In this document: positions 9,807 through 18,445 of the stretch, piece by piece
Numbering within the stretch: the first letter of the stretch is position 1
Layout of the letters: each line of letters starts with the position of its first letter
Assembly (NCBI GenBank): GCA_023701135.1
Contig: JAMPXP010000010.1
Coordinates: forward strand, 62,001-126,000
From: Desulfobacula sp.
GTDB lineage: Bacteria > Desulfobacterota > Desulfobacteria > Desulfobacterales > Desulfobacteraceae
Direction of reading: 5' to 3'
Length of the DNA stretch: 64,000 bases
The notes under the pieces: model-generated
What the model saw: only the letters and a program-made list of their open reading frames with translations
The model's database searches: none
What the model was told of the DNA's origin: nothing
Program-made: the position numbers and the translations under genes

Positions 9807-10544
9807 TTAATGGGTCAATATCATACTGATAAAGCTTGCGGCCCGGTCTGTTTTGGGATGGTCAAAAAAATCCGACGGCGTTCCGGTTTCTATGATCTTG
9901 CCTTCATCCATGAACAATACGCGGTGGGCCACTTTTTTGGCAAACCCCATTTCATGGGTGACCACACACATGGTCATCCCTTCGGAAACCAGGTTGACCA
10001 TGACATCGAGGACTTCCCCGATCATTTCAGGGTCCAGGGCCGATGTGGGTTCGTCAAACAGCATGATTTCCGGAGACATGGCAAGCCCCCTGGCAATGGC
10101 CACCCGCTGCTGCTGCCCGCCTGACAGTTGAGCCGGATAGGCACCCGACTTTTCGGCCAGCCCCACCCGGTCCAGTTTTTCCATGGCAATTGTCTCTGCC
10201 TTGGCCTTGTCCATTTTTTTAACCTGCACGGGGGCCAGCATGATATTCTGCAGGACCGTCATATGGGGGTAGAGATGGAACTGCTGGAAGACAAACCCGA
10301 TGTCTGCTCTCAACCGGGTCAGACTTGCAGATTTATCGTGTACAGGGATTTTGTTGACAATGATTTCACCTTTCTGGATATCTTCAAGCCGGTTGATGCA
10401 TCTGATCAAGGTGGATTTTCCTGAACCGCTGGGGCCGCAGATGACCAGAATTTCTCCCTTGGGAATCTGAAGGTTGATATCCTTGAGCACATGGAGTTTG
10501 CCAAACCATTTGTTCACATTTTTAAATTCTATTATATTTTCCAT
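9807..10544 (-). CDS. Polar amino-acid ABC transporter ATPase (GlnQ/TcyN type)
   Basis: Energises uptake with the two permeases upstream. [12 protein letters not shown] is Walker [17 protein letters not shown] the ABC signature, and [14 protein letters not shown] Walker B, followed by the switch histidine in VVTHEMGFA. The length of 245 residues is typical of the polar amino-acid family and there is no C-terminal regulatory domain. It begins 16 bases after the second permease. The substrate cannot be read from the ATPase; the neighbouring dcyD-like gene points to cystine, cysteine or a related amino acid. Confidence 0.93.
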   Translation of the reverse strand: MENIIEFKNVNKWFGKLHVLKDINLQIPKGEILVICGPSGSGKSTLIRCINRLEDIQKGEIIVNKIPVHDKSASLTRLRADIGFVFQQFHLYPHMTVLQNIMLAPVQVKKMDKAKAETIAMEKLDRVGLAEKSGAYPAQLSGGQQQRVAIARGLAMSPEIMLFDEPTSALDPEMIGEVLDVMVNLVSEGMTMCVVTHEMGFAKKVAHRVLFMDEGKIIETGTPSDFFDHPKTDRAASFISMILTH

Positions 10545-10560
10545 GGGGAATTTCCTTTAA

Positions 10561-11214
10561 TTAAACCGCCATCTTCTGTTCAAGGTAGTTGGACAGCAGG
10601 ATCAGGGGATATGAAATGACAAAATACAGCGCTCCGACCAGTGAAAACACCATGAGCCCCTCGGGTATCCTGACCACGGTCACCCACCCGACCCGGGTCA
10701 GTTCCATCACACCGATGACGGATACCACCGAGGTGTCTTTGATCAAAAGGACATACTGGCCCACCAGCGGCGGCAGAATCACCTTCATGGCCTGGGGAAG
10801 AATAACCCACCTCAATTGCTGCACCAGGTTCAGACCTGAAGCAGCGGCTGCTTCCCATTGCCCCTTGGAAATAGAGGAAATACCGCCGGCCACGATTTCA
10901 CAGATAAAGGCCGAGCCCATGATGCCCATGGCCAGAAGGGCTGCCGGAAAAGCCTTTAGCTGCATCCCCCATTCCGGTAGAATAAAAAAGATGATAAACA
11001 CCTGGACCACAAAGGGCGTCCCCCGGACAAAGGCGACATAGAAACCGATGACCCGTTTCACAATTTTATTTTTGCCAGACCTGAAAATTCCCAGAATAAA
11101 CCCCAGCAGGGTGCAGGTGACAAGACTGATAAAAGCGACCTTGCTGGTCATCCACAGCCCTTTCAAGAAAAAGGGAAAAATCTCCACAAGCCGGCTGAAG
11201 TAAAATGCCATCAT
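10561..11214 (-). CDS. Polar amino-acid ABC transporter permease (second)
   Basis: HisM/GlnP-family inner-membrane permease with several hydrophobic helices and the cytoplasmic coupling motif EAAAASGLNLVQQLRWVILPQ. FVRGTPFVVQ is the family hallmark. The open frame extends to 11289 inside the preceding permease, but the ATG at 11214 comes two bases after that gene's stop, with AGGGAGG upstream, giving 217 residues. It pairs with the permease at 11217-11885, presumably as a heterodimer. Confidence 0.9.
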   Translation of the reverse strand: MMAFYFSRLVEIFPFFLKGLWMTSKVAFISLVTCTLLGFILGIFRSGKNKIVKRVIGFYVAFVRGTPFVVQVFIIFFILPEWGMQLKAFPAALLAMGIMGSAFICEIVAGGISSISKGQWEAAAASGLNLVQQLRWVILPQAMKVILPPLVGQYVLLIKDTSVVSVIGVMELTRVGWVTVVRIPEGLMVFSLVGALYFVISYPLILLSNYLEQKMAV

Positions 11215-11216
11215 GA

Positions 11217-11885
11217 TCAGTAAGCCTCCCTGAAAATCAGTTTTCGCTGGGACCAGTCGGCCAGGGCCTTGAGGCAGAAATAAATGCACATATAAAAGAA
11301 AGCCACTGTAAAAAAAGCTTCCGACGGCATGAACCGTTCAGAGGTAAGGGTCTGTCCGGCCCGTGTCAATTCTGCAACGGAAATCAGGGACAGCAGGGCT
11401 GAATCCTTCACCAGGACAATGGCCTGCCCCAGAAGCGGGGGCACGGTCACTCCCAGGGCCTGGGGCAGAATAATGAACCGCATTCTCTGGATATAATTCA
11501 GGCCCGATGACACCCCGGCTTCAATCTGACCCGGCTCCACGGAATTGATTCCGGCCCGGATAATCTCTGCAATATAGGCCCCTGAATTGAGCATCAGGGC
11601 CAGGATACCGGTCTGGATTTCAGGGACCCGAATCCCAAGGGTGGGCAGCCCGAAATACAGAAAATAAATCTGCACCAGCAGCGGAGTGGACCGGACAATC
11701 TCGATATAGGCAATGGCAGGGTATTTGATCAGCCGGATACCGGAAATCCGGCAGGCACAGGCGATGATTCCGGTGGCAATGGCAAGCCCGATGGATACGA
11801 TGGAAATCAAAAAAGTGGATCTCAGCCCGGTCAAAAACAGGGGCAGATATTCCAGGATGACTCTAAAATTAAAATCAGCCAGCAT
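11217..11885 (-). CDS. Polar amino-acid ABC transporter permease (first)
   Basis: HisQ/GlnP-type membrane subunit of 222 residues. The N-terminal hydrophobic segment is followed by EIVRSTPLLVQIYFLYFGLP, and the EAA-like loop EAGVSSGLNYIQRMRFIILPQ contacts the ATPase. No strong Shine-Dalgarno precedes the ATG. It is separated from the binding-protein gene by 89 bases that contain a perfect hairpin (11903-11941), and the second permease begins immediately after its stop. Confidence 0.9.
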   Translation of the reverse strand: MLADFNFRVILEYLPLFLTGLRSTFLISIVSIGLAIATGIIACACRISGIRLIKYPAIAYIEIVRSTPLLVQIYFLYFGLPTLGIRVPEIQTGILALMLNSGAYIAEIIRAGINSVEPGQIEAGVSSGLNYIQRMRFIILPQALGVTVPPLLGQAIVLVKDSALLSLISVAELTRAGQTLTSERFMPSEAFFTVAFFYMCIYFCLKALADWSQRKLIFREAY

Positions 11886-11902
11886 AAAACCGTCCGTTTC
11901 GT

Positions 11903-11941
11903 AAAGGGGTTGTGAATTTCAGAAAAATGCACAACCCCTTT
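11903..11941 (-). other. Intra-operon hairpin between binding protein and permease
   Basis: AAAGGGGTTGTG and CACAACCCCTTT form a perfect 12-base stem with a 15-base loop. No U-run follows on the minus strand, so a simple terminator is unlikely. The position, just after the binding-protein gene and before the permeases, is where many ABC operons keep hairpins that stabilise the upstream message and raise binding-protein yield; that role is inferred. Confidence 0.6.
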
Positions 11942-11974
11942 GGTTGATTTAATTTATCAGTTGACAGCGATCCA

Positions 11975-12778
11975 TCAATGATCTTTTTTCCAATCTATGC
12001 CCTTGAGCCAGTAGTTGATATTCTGATCATAGGCGCCGTTGGCCCGGATGGTTTCAAAATAGAGGTTGATCCACTGCAAAAGGTTTACAGATTCATGACG
12101 GACACCGAAGGAAAGGGGGTCCTTTCCCTGGCCCAGGCGTTTGTCAAACAGGCGGATGGAATTGGGTGGAAAATCAGGCAGAACAGTGAGAACGGCCAGG
12201 TCGTCGTTGACCCCTGCATCCACATGGCCTGCAATCAGGGCCTGGACGATCATCCTGCCGCCGCCTTTGTAGGATTTGATGGTTGCCTTGGGCAGGTATT
12301 GTTTGGCAATGGTTTCGCCGGTGGAGCCCAGAAGAACGCCCACGGTGACTTCGGGTTTGTTCACGTCTTCAAGGGTCTGAAAACTGGCCCCGGTTTTGGT
12401 AAAAATACAGGGCTGGACATAGATCCAGGGCTCGGTGAAGGAAATTTTCAGGGCCCGTTTCAATGTGGGCGTCATATCGGCTGCCAGGATATCGGCTTTA
12501 CCGGACAGAAGTGCGGGAATAAGGCCATCCCAGTCAAAATCCAGGATGACCAGCTTTACGCCCATTTCATCGGCCATACCCTTTGCAAAGTCAATCATGG
12601 AGCCTGCCTGTTGTCCGTTTTTGTCAACAAAGGCATAGGGGGCAGACCCGGATTGAACCGCCACTCTCAATTCACCCCGGTTCACAATATCGGTGAGTGT
12701 CTCGGCAAAGCCGATTCCCGTCAAAAACATGACCAGTGACAGGGCAAAAATGGTTGATAAAAGTTTTTTCATTTTCAT
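11975..12778 (-). CDS. Periplasmic amino-acid-binding protein of the ABC transporter
   Basis: A SBP_bac_3-family receptor of 267 residues. The signal peptide MKMKKLLSTIFALSLVMF ends near GFA/ETL. The mature part shows GELRVAV, PYAFVDKNGQQAGSMIDFAKGMADEMG and a second-lobe DVNKPEVTVGVLLGSTGE. AAAAGGAG precedes the ATG. It heads the transporter genes binding protein-permease-permease-ATPase. The ligand is unknown; amino acids of the cystine/glutamine group are the family norm. Confidence 0.9.
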   Translation of the reverse strand: MKMKKLLSTIFALSLVMFLTGIGFAETLTDIVNRGELRVAVQSGSAPYAFVDKNGQQAGSMIDFAKGMADEMGVKLVILDFDWDGLIPALLSGKADILAADMTPTLKRALKISFTEPWIYVQPCIFTKTGASFQTLEDVNKPEVTVGVLLGSTGETIAKQYLPKATIKSYKGGGRMIVQALIAGHVDAGVNDDLAVLTVLPDFPPNSIRLFDKRLGQGKDPLSFGVRHESVNLLQWINLYFETIRANGAYDQNINYWLKGIDWKKDH

Positions 12779-12834
12779 TTTTTCTCCTTTTTTATAAATT
12801 ATTATTGACCAGCCAACTCCTCTTTTTTGTATTC

Positions 12835-14004
12835 TTACAGAACAATTGTTTCCTCTTTTATTTGAATGCCTCTTTTTTTGAGGCTGTCCATGAATTTTTG
12901 AACCGGTATGTGTTTTGTGGGCGAAAGAACCCCTTTCTCCGTGATCTCCCCGTTCACCATCATTCTGGCCACAATGGCGGCGGTATACCCCACACCCTTG
13001 CTCATGGCGAGAATACCTGTGTCAAGATCTCTTTCAATGAGCATGCTGCTGGTGAATCTCGTCTTTTTTTTGTCTTTGATGCCCTCAAAAACATTGATCA
13101 TGACGGTCAAATCTTTTTCATCCTTCCCATATTCCAGTTGCGGACCCAGAAGCTTGTCCAGAAAATCCACGGGGGTCACAGGACAGGGAAGCCCTTTCAC
13201 CTCTGTTTCGCCAAGAAACCCAAGTTGTTTCAGGGGCCGCCAGAATGCGCTCCACCCAGGCCATCTCAAAGAATATCGACCGGTCTCCCTGATGGTATCG
13301 GTCAATCCCATCAGGTCTGTAAAATATACGGCATCCCCGTTTGGAATGGCTTCAAGCTCACCCAGGCCCGGAAAATCAATGGCATGAATATTGGCTTCAT
13401 CATGCTGGTTCATTGCCGGAATTTCAATGATTTTTTTATCCCTGATGATCCTGGCATCTCTCATGGTTGAACTTAAAACCCCTTTCCATATCCAAGACAC
13501 CTTATAATTCAAAGGGTTTGTGCAGGCCTTTTTTTCCGGGAACCCGCCGCAATAGGAATTAATCACGTGTATCTCATCAAACCTGTTTTTGGCATCCCCA
13601 TAGATCACCAGATCGATCCCGGGATCAAGTCCGCATTCCGGCATGATGGCAATCCCGGCCTTTTTGGCCTGCTCGTCAAGGCCTTCAAGATGATGGGCAT
13701 AATTGGTATTGACCACACTGACCTTGGCCTCCAGGGCCGCCTGGTTGACAGACTGCTTGAAATCCTTGGGAAGAAGATCAATGACCACATCCACTTTCCG
13801 GTAAAGGTCAACCAGTGCCGCCTTATTTCGGGCATCCATCTCAACCGTGCTGATTTTGCTCATATCCGTGAACGGCCTGATTTTTTCCAATTCATCAAAC
13901 CGGATATCCGCGCAGATGACCTGGCTGACGTTTTGATCCCCGGCCAGGTCATAGAGTGCTGTTCTTCCCTGTGTCCCGCATCCTCCCAGAACAAGTATTT
14001 TCAT
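12835..14004 (-). CDS. Saccharopine dehydrogenase-like / lysine 6-dehydrogenase-like oxidoreductase
   Basis: A 389-residue NAD(P)-dependent enzyme. MKILVLGGCGTQGRTALYDL is an N-terminal Rossmann loop, followed by D-rich strands (VICADIRFDELEK, VDVVIDLLPKDF) and a central block MPECGLDPGID typical of the saccharopine dehydrogenase / lysine dehydrogenase group. The C-terminal domain ends with KGVLSPTKHIPVQKFMDSL. The reaction is probably oxidation or reductive formation of a secondary amine on an amino acid. Substrate is unassigned. It lies between the GntR gene and the transporter genes on the same strand. Confidence 0.75.
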   Translation of the reverse strand: MKILVLGGCGTQGRTALYDLAGDQNVSQVICADIRFDELEKIRPFTDMSKISTVEMDARNKAALVDLYRKVDVVIDLLPKDFKQSVNQAALEAKVSVVNTNYAHHLEGLDEQAKKAGIAIMPECGLDPGIDLVIYGDAKNRFDEIHVINSYCGGFPEKKACTNPLNYKVSWIWKGVLSSTMRDARIIRDKKIIEIPAMNQHDEANIHAIDFPGLGELEAIPNGDAVYFTDLMGLTDTIRETGRYSLRWPGWSAFWRPLKQLGFLGETEVKGLPCPVTPVDFLDKLLGPQLEYGKDEKDLTVMINVFEGIKDKKKTRFTSSMLIERDLDTGILAMSKGVGYTAAIVARMMVNGEITEKGVLSPTKHIPVQKFMDSLKKRGIQIKEETIVL

Positions 14005-14030
14005 TTTTTTTCCTTTTTTGAATGTTTAAT

Positions 14031-14073
14031 GCATCCATGGCCGGTGTTGCTATAATTCCCAGCGGCCGGATGC
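14031..14073 (-). other. Intercistronic hairpin between gntR and the dehydrogenase gene
   Basis: GCATCCatGGCCG pairs with CGGCCGGATGC: an 11-base stem with a two-base bulge and a 19-base loop. No U-run follows on the minus strand. It may separate expression of the regulator from the structural genes, but that is not shown. Confidence 0.4.
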
Positions 14074-14076
14074 GGT

Positions 14077-14736
14077 CTATAATTTCACAAACAACTGTTC
14101 AAAGGTCGTTCGGACATGCTGTCTCATAACGTCTTTTGCCTTTTCTTCGTCGTGTTCTTCAATTGCCTTTGTGATTTCAATATGCTGTTTCGGGCTTGTT
14201 TTCTGCCCGTTTGGGGTCAGTCCTGAATAATACCGGTCAAAAAAGAAGATATAGGTGTGCGAGCGCCAGAAACTGTGCCGGCAATACTGCTCCAGGTATT
14301 TATTCAGACAGATTCTGGCGATGCCGAGGTGAAAACTTTCGTTAATGGTCACATAGGCTATTTTGGCTTCCTGGGTGCCTGGATTTTCCACATTTTTTTC
14401 TTTTTCAATGAGGCCGTAGAGGTATTCTATATCGGCGGTTGTTGCATGCCGTGCGGCAGATGCAGCAGTAAGGCCCTCAATGTGTTCCCTTGCATAAAAA
14501 ACATGCCTTGCATCCTGTGGGCTTGGGGAAGGGATAAAACAGCCTTTTTTTTTCTTTTTGTCTAAAAATCCTTCGGCCACCAACTGGGCCAAAGCTTGCC
14601 GGACCGGGGTTCTGCTCAGTTCAAGCGAGTCTGAAAGTTCTGTTTCCAGAAGAAAATCACCCGGTTTAAAATGGTTTTCCAGAATTAATTTTATGATTGA
14701 TTTATATGCAAACTCTTCCAGATTTTTCTTTGCCAT
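14077..14736 (-). CDS. GntR-family regulator, FCD (FadR-like) subfamily
   Basis: A 219-residue transcription factor. The N-terminal winged helix spans residues 5-70 (SRTPVRQALAQLVAEGFLDKK is the recognition region), followed by an all-helical FCD effector domain with the expected FHLGIARICLN and the C-terminal H..I..AI..HD segment. GGGAG lies six bases before the ATG at 14736; a longer open frame to 15198 runs into the divergent gene and is rejected. It is transcribed divergently from the FAD enzyme, with a perfect palindrome between them, so local control of both arms is likely. Confidence 0.9.
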   Translation of the reverse strand: MAKKNLEEFAYKSIIKLILENHFKPGDFLLETELSDSLELSRTPVRQALAQLVAEGFLDKKKKKGCFIPSPSPQDARHVFYAREHIEGLTAASAARHATTADIEYLYGLIEKEKNVENPGTQEAKIAYVTINESFHLGIARICLNKYLEQYCRHSFWRSHTYIFFFDRYYSGLTPNGQKTSPKQHIEITKAIEEHDEEKAKDVMRQHVRTTFEQLFVKL

Positions 14737-14772
14737 TTCAATCTCCCGATAAAAACCCAGATAAAAACATTG

Positions 14773-14782
14773 ATGTATACAT
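14773..14782. promoter_or_regulatory. Probable GntR operator palindrome
   Basis: ATGTATACAT is a perfect 10-base palindrome 37 bases upstream of the gntR start. FCD-type GntR regulators commonly bind TTGTATACAA-like sites, so this is a good candidate. A second weaker dyad, CATAA...TTATG, follows at 14780-14799. Assignment rests on the pattern and position only. Confidence 0.5.
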
Positions 14783-14889
14783 AAGTCCATACATTTATGC
14801 TTGTCAATCATTTTCCCTTGAATTCTTTGAAAAACAATTTTACCCTTGCGCCTGGTTTTTTGAATTGTATCGGTGAAAGGAAAAATGCA

Positions 14890-16140
14890 GTGAGATCTCA
14901 CAAGGAAGTCATCATCATCGGCGGGGGGGTTATCGGTCTTGCCTGTGCACATTATCTGCTGGACAGCGGGGCCGGCGTCAGAATCATTGAAAAAAGCACC
15001 ATCGGGAGCGGAGCTTCCCATGGAAATTGCGGGTTGCTCTGCTTCAGCGATGTTATCCCGTTGTGTTCCCCGGGTACGGTCAGCCATGAGATGGCAAGAA
15101 CCCTGAAGCGGACCTCTCCTCTTTATATTAAACCCTCCCTGGATATCAACCAACTGGCATGGCTCTTGAAATTTGCCCTGAAATGCACTGAATCCCATAA
15201 ACTGAAAGCCGCACGGGGAAAATATGAAATCCTCAACTACTCCATGGGCTTGTTTGATTCATTGCTCTCTCTGGACGAAATAAAATGTGATTTTGAAAAA
15301 AAAGGCATGCTGACCGTATTTAAGAACAAAAAAAATTTTGAACATTACAAGGCCACAAATGCGTTTCTGGACACCTATCACATGGGTGCGAAACGGATTG
15401 AAAAAGAAGAGCTTCTGGCCCTGGAACCAGCCCTTTGCGATGATATTGCCGGGGGCTGGCTTAATCCGGCAGACTGGCACCTCAGGCCGGATATGCTCAT
15501 GGCTTCCTGGCGAAAACAGTTGAGCCAAAAAGGGTTGATCATTGAAGAATACTGCAGTTTAATAGACTTTGACATCCAAGGCAATTCCCTGGCCGGTGTG
15601 AATACCGTCAAAGGCCGCTTCAAGGCGGATTATATTGTCATGGCCGCCGGCGCCTGGACCCCTGTTGCCTTACGGCAATTGAAACTGGACCTGCCGGTTC
15701 TGCCGGGAAAGGGCTACAGCATCACCATGCAACGGCCCGGGGCCTGCCCTTCCCATCCTCTCTCCCTCTATGAAAAAAACATGGTGGTCACACCATGGAA
15801 AAGCGGCTACCGGCTGGGAGGGACCATGGAATTTTCTGGGTACAATGATGTTTTGAGCCCAAAGCGGCTTTCAAATCTTGTTTCCGGTGCAACCGCCTTT
15901 TTAAAGGAACCCCTGGGTAATCCGGTCATTGAACACTGGAGCGGCCTGAGGCCCATGACCTATGATGACCTGCCCGTCATCGACAGGTCGCCCTCCCATG
16001 AAAATCTCATGATTGCCACCGGTCATGGCATGCTGGGGCTGACCCTGGCAACGGGAACGGGGAAAATAGTATGTGATATGATTAATGACCGGGAACCGGA
16101 GATCAATATCAAGCCCTTTGGGATGAACCGGTTCAGATAA
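14890..16140 (+). CDS. FAD-dependent D-amino-acid dehydrogenase-like (DadA/DAO family)
   Basis: Oxidative deamination of an amino acid with membrane or soluble electron transfer is the family role. The protein opens VIIIGGGVIGLACAHYLL (FAD loop) with the acidic residue of the ribose contact at IIEKS. HLRPD, VMAAGAWTP and a C-terminal GLRPMTYDDLPVIDRSP with ATGHGMLGLTLATGTGKI are DadA-type landmarks. The open frame reaches 14797, but a GTG at 14890 with AAAGGA eight bases upstream gives 416 residues, near the family length, and leaves room for the divergent promoter. It is followed 66 bases later by the MalY-like gene. Confidence 0.82.
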   Translation: MRSHKEVIIIGGGVIGLACAHYLLDSGAGVRIIEKSTIGSGASHGNCGLLCFSDVIPLCSPGTVSHEMARTLKRTSPLYIKPSLDINQLAWLLKFALKCTESHKLKAARGKYEILNYSMGLFDSLLSLDEIKCDFEKKGMLTVFKNKKNFEHYKATNAFLDTYHMGAKRIEKEELLALEPALCDDIAGGWLNPADWHLRPDMLMASWRKQLSQKGLIIEEYCSLIDFDIQGNSLAGVNTVKGRFKADYIVMAAGAWTPVALRQLKLDLPVLPGKGYSITMQRPGACPSHPLSLYEKNMVVTPWKSGYRLGGTMEFSGYNDVLSPKRLSNLVSGATAFLKEPLGNPVIEHWSGLRPMTYDDLPVIDRSPSHENLMIATGHGMLGLTLATGTGKIVCDMINDREPEINIKPFGMNRFR

Positions 16141-16206
16141 AACCAGGGATATCGGACCGGATTTATGGATTTAAAATGAAGAACACTAAAATCGGAAACG
16201 GATTTA

Positions 16207-17442
16207 ATGAATACAGAAAAAAACACAGGATTTGAAAAAGATTGGGACTTTAATGAGATCATTGACAGAAAGAATACAGGGTCAATGAAATGGGAGCCAA
16301 AGGTGCTGTGCACAAAATTCGGGAAAGGAAGGGAAGACCTTTTACCCTTGTGGGTGGCGGACATGGATTTCAAATGCCCGACCCCGGTCAGACATGCCAT
16401 GGAAAAGCGCCTGGCCCACCAGGTCTACGGGTATACCATCCCTGATCCGGATTATGATGCGGCGCTGATATCCTGGTTTTTGCGGCGGCACCAATGGGAT
16501 ATCAAAAAAGATTGGATACTGACCAGCCCGGGCATTGTCCCGGCAACCAATTATATCATCCAACGGTTTTCAAAACCCGGTGACAAGATCCTGATCCAGA
16601 CTCCGGTCTATTATCCCTTTGCCCAGTCCATCATTGGAAACGGCCGGACAATTGTGGAAAATCCCTTGAAAATAGTGAACGGCCGCTATGAAATGAACGT
16701 TGATGATCTTGAAAAAAAAACAAGGTATCCCAGGGTAAAGATCGCCATCCTTTGCAGCCCCCATAACCCCGTGGGACGGGTCTGGACAAAAGAGGAACTG
16801 GAACGGTTCGGGGAAATCTGTATCAAAAACAATGTCTTGGTGTTTGCCGATGAAATCCACTGCGACCTGATTATGCCGGGATATAAGCATGTCTGCTTCC
16901 AGAGCATCTCCAAAAAATTTGCAGACCATTCCATCTCTGCCAATGCGGCCAGCAAGACGTTTAATCTGGCAGGCCTGCAACAGTCCAGCCTCATTATCCC
17001 CAATGATAGGCTTCGAAATGAATTTTCAATCTATTTTGAAACCCTGGGGGTCGGGCCCCGGGGCAGCGGGACCCTTTTCGGTGCCATTGCAGCCCAGGCC
17101 GCTTACAATGAGGCAGAAGCCTGGCTGGATGATCTTCTCTTGTATCTACAGGATAATTTCATCTATCTGAAAACCATGCTTGAGCAGGAATTGCCGGGCG
17201 TAACCGTTTTTAACCTGGAAGGAACCTATCTGGCCTGGGCGGATTTTAATTCTCTGGGATTATCACCTGAAAAAATCGTTCAGGTCATCGAGGATGGCGC
17301 CAAGGTTGCCCTGGACCATGGGGACTGGTTCGGGAAAAACGGTGCAGGCTTTGAACGGTTTAACATTGCCTGCCCCAGGCTGATTTTGGAAAAAGCGGTC
17401 AAGGCTGTGGTGGCTGCCTTTAAAAAGGTCGGCCGCCATTAA
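16207..17442 (+). CDS. MalY/PatB-family PLP enzyme (C-S lyase / aminotransferase)
   Basis: A fold-type I PLP enzyme of 411 residues. LPLWVADMDFKCP and YGYTIPDPDYDAALISW open the aminotransferase domain. VFADEIHCDL is the PLP pyridine/phenol-contact block, and SASKTFNLAGLQ-like sequence (here NAASKTFNLAGLQ) holds the Schiff-base lysine. The MalY/PatB subgroup mostly cleaves cystathionine or cysteine C-S bonds, which agrees with the dcyD-like enzyme in the opposite arm; plain aminotransferase activity remains possible. It shares its strand and probably its transcript with the FAD dehydrogenase. Confidence 0.85.
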   Translation: MNTEKNTGFEKDWDFNEIIDRKNTGSMKWEPKVLCTKFGKGREDLLPLWVADMDFKCPTPVRHAMEKRLAHQVYGYTIPDPDYDAALISWFLRRHQWDIKKDWILTSPGIVPATNYIIQRFSKPGDKILIQTPVYYPFAQSIIGNGRTIVENPLKIVNGRYEMNVDDLEKKTRYPRVKIAILCSPHNPVGRVWTKEELERFGEICIKNNVLVFADEIHCDLIMPGYKHVCFQSISKKFADHSISANAASKTFNLAGLQQSSLIIPNDRLRNEFSIYFETLGVGPRGSGTLFGAIAAQAAYNEAEAWLDDLLLYLQDNFIYLKTMLEQELPGVTVFNLEGTYLAWADFNSLGLSPEKIVQVIEDGAKVALDHGDWFGKNGAGFERFNIACPRLILEKAVKAVVAAFKKVGRH

Positions 17443-17455
17443 AACCGCCGGTTGT

Positions 17456-18445
17456 TTACAAATAGGATAAAAGCAGGTCTGCGGCTGCAGAAGGGGAAAT
17501 TTTCTCATTTTCCACCTGGTGGGAAATAGCCGGGATTTTTTCATTAATGGTTTTGTTATTGTGGAATCGTTTTCTTAAACCGGCCTCCACCAGGGTCCAC
17601 ATCCAATCCAGGGATTGGTGTCTGCGGCGCTGCATGAATTCTCCCGTGGTCCTGAATTTCCGGTTGTGGTCCAGGACCATGTCCCAGACATTTTTTGTAC
17701 CGCCTTCGTTCACGGATGAACAGGTCAGGACCGGGGGAGACCAGGTGGGGGTTTCCGGACGGATAAAATGGAGGGCCGTTTCAAGATCGGTTTTGGCCTT
17801 TTCCACGGCGGTTAGGTTATCCCCGTCGGCTTTGTTGATGGCGATGCCGTCGGCCATTTCCAGGACCCCTTTTTTGATGCCCTGGAGTTCGTCGCCTGCC
17901 CCGGCGATCATGAGGACCAGGAAAAAATCCACCATGGAGGCCACGCTGATTTCAGACTGGCCCACACCCACGGTCTCCACCAGGATGACATCAAACCCGG
18001 CCGCTTCGCAGACCAGCATAATTTCACGGGTTTTGGCAGCCACGCCGCCCAGGGTGTCGCCGGCCGGGGAAGGCCGGATAAAGGCATTTTCATGGGCAGC
18101 CAGCTTTTCCATCCGGGTCTTGTCCCCCAGGATGGAACCGCCGGAACGGCGGCTAGAGGGGTCCACGGCCAGGACCGCCACCCGGTGGCCCTGGTCGGCC
18201 AGATAGACGCCCAGGCTTTCGATAAAGGTGCTTTTGCCCACGCCGGGAACCCCGGTGACGCCCAGGCGGATGCTGTTACCGGTGTGGGGCAGGATTTTTT
18301 CCATGACCCTGAAGGCCGCCTGCTGGTGTTCTTTGAGGCTGCTTTCAATCAGGGTCATGGTTTTGGCGATCATGCGCCGGTGGCCGGAAAGAATCCCCCG
18401 GACATAGGGGTCTGGATCAATATCAACCATTCTTTTTTCAGGCAC
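17456..18445 (-). CDS. meaB: Methylmalonyl-CoA mutase chaperone GTPase MeaB (ArgK)
   Basis: G3E-family GTPase that guards adenosylcobalamin loading and protects the mutase from inactivation. [19 protein letters not shown] is Walker [20 protein letters not shown] the MeaB-specific block, ETVGVGQSE the switch region, and AINKADGDN the guanine-recognition segment. The GTG at 18445 overlaps the mutase stop by eight bases; an ATG at 18430 is an alternative start. The length of about 329 residues is standard. The gene converges with the MalY-like gene, with only 13 bases between the stops. Confidence 0.95.
   Translation of the reverse strand: MPEKRMVDIDPDPYVRGILSGHRRMIAKTMTLIESSLKEHQQAAFRVMEKILPHTGNSIRLGVTGVPGVGKSTFIESLGVYLADQGHRVAVLAVDPSSRRSGGSILGDKTRMEKLAAHENAFIRPSPAGDTLGGVAAKTREIMLVCEAAGFDVILVETVGVGQSEISVASMVDFFLVLMIAGAGDELQGIKKGVLEMADGIAINKADGDNLTAVEKAKTDLETALHFIRPETPTWSPPVLTCSSVNEGGTKNVWDMVLDHNRKFRTTGEFMQRRRHQSLDWMWTLVEAGLRKRFHNNKTINEKIPAISHQVENEKISPSAAADLLLSYL

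Noticed and set aside
14797-14889. Upstream ATG for the flavoenzyme
   Set aside because: It would place coding sequence over the operator region and add 31 residues before the FAD loop; the GTG at 14890 has AAAGGA.
14737-15198. N-terminal extension of the GntR gene to 373 residues
   Set aside because: Extends across the divergent control region into the flavoenzyme; the GGGAG-supported ATG at 14736 gives the normal family length.
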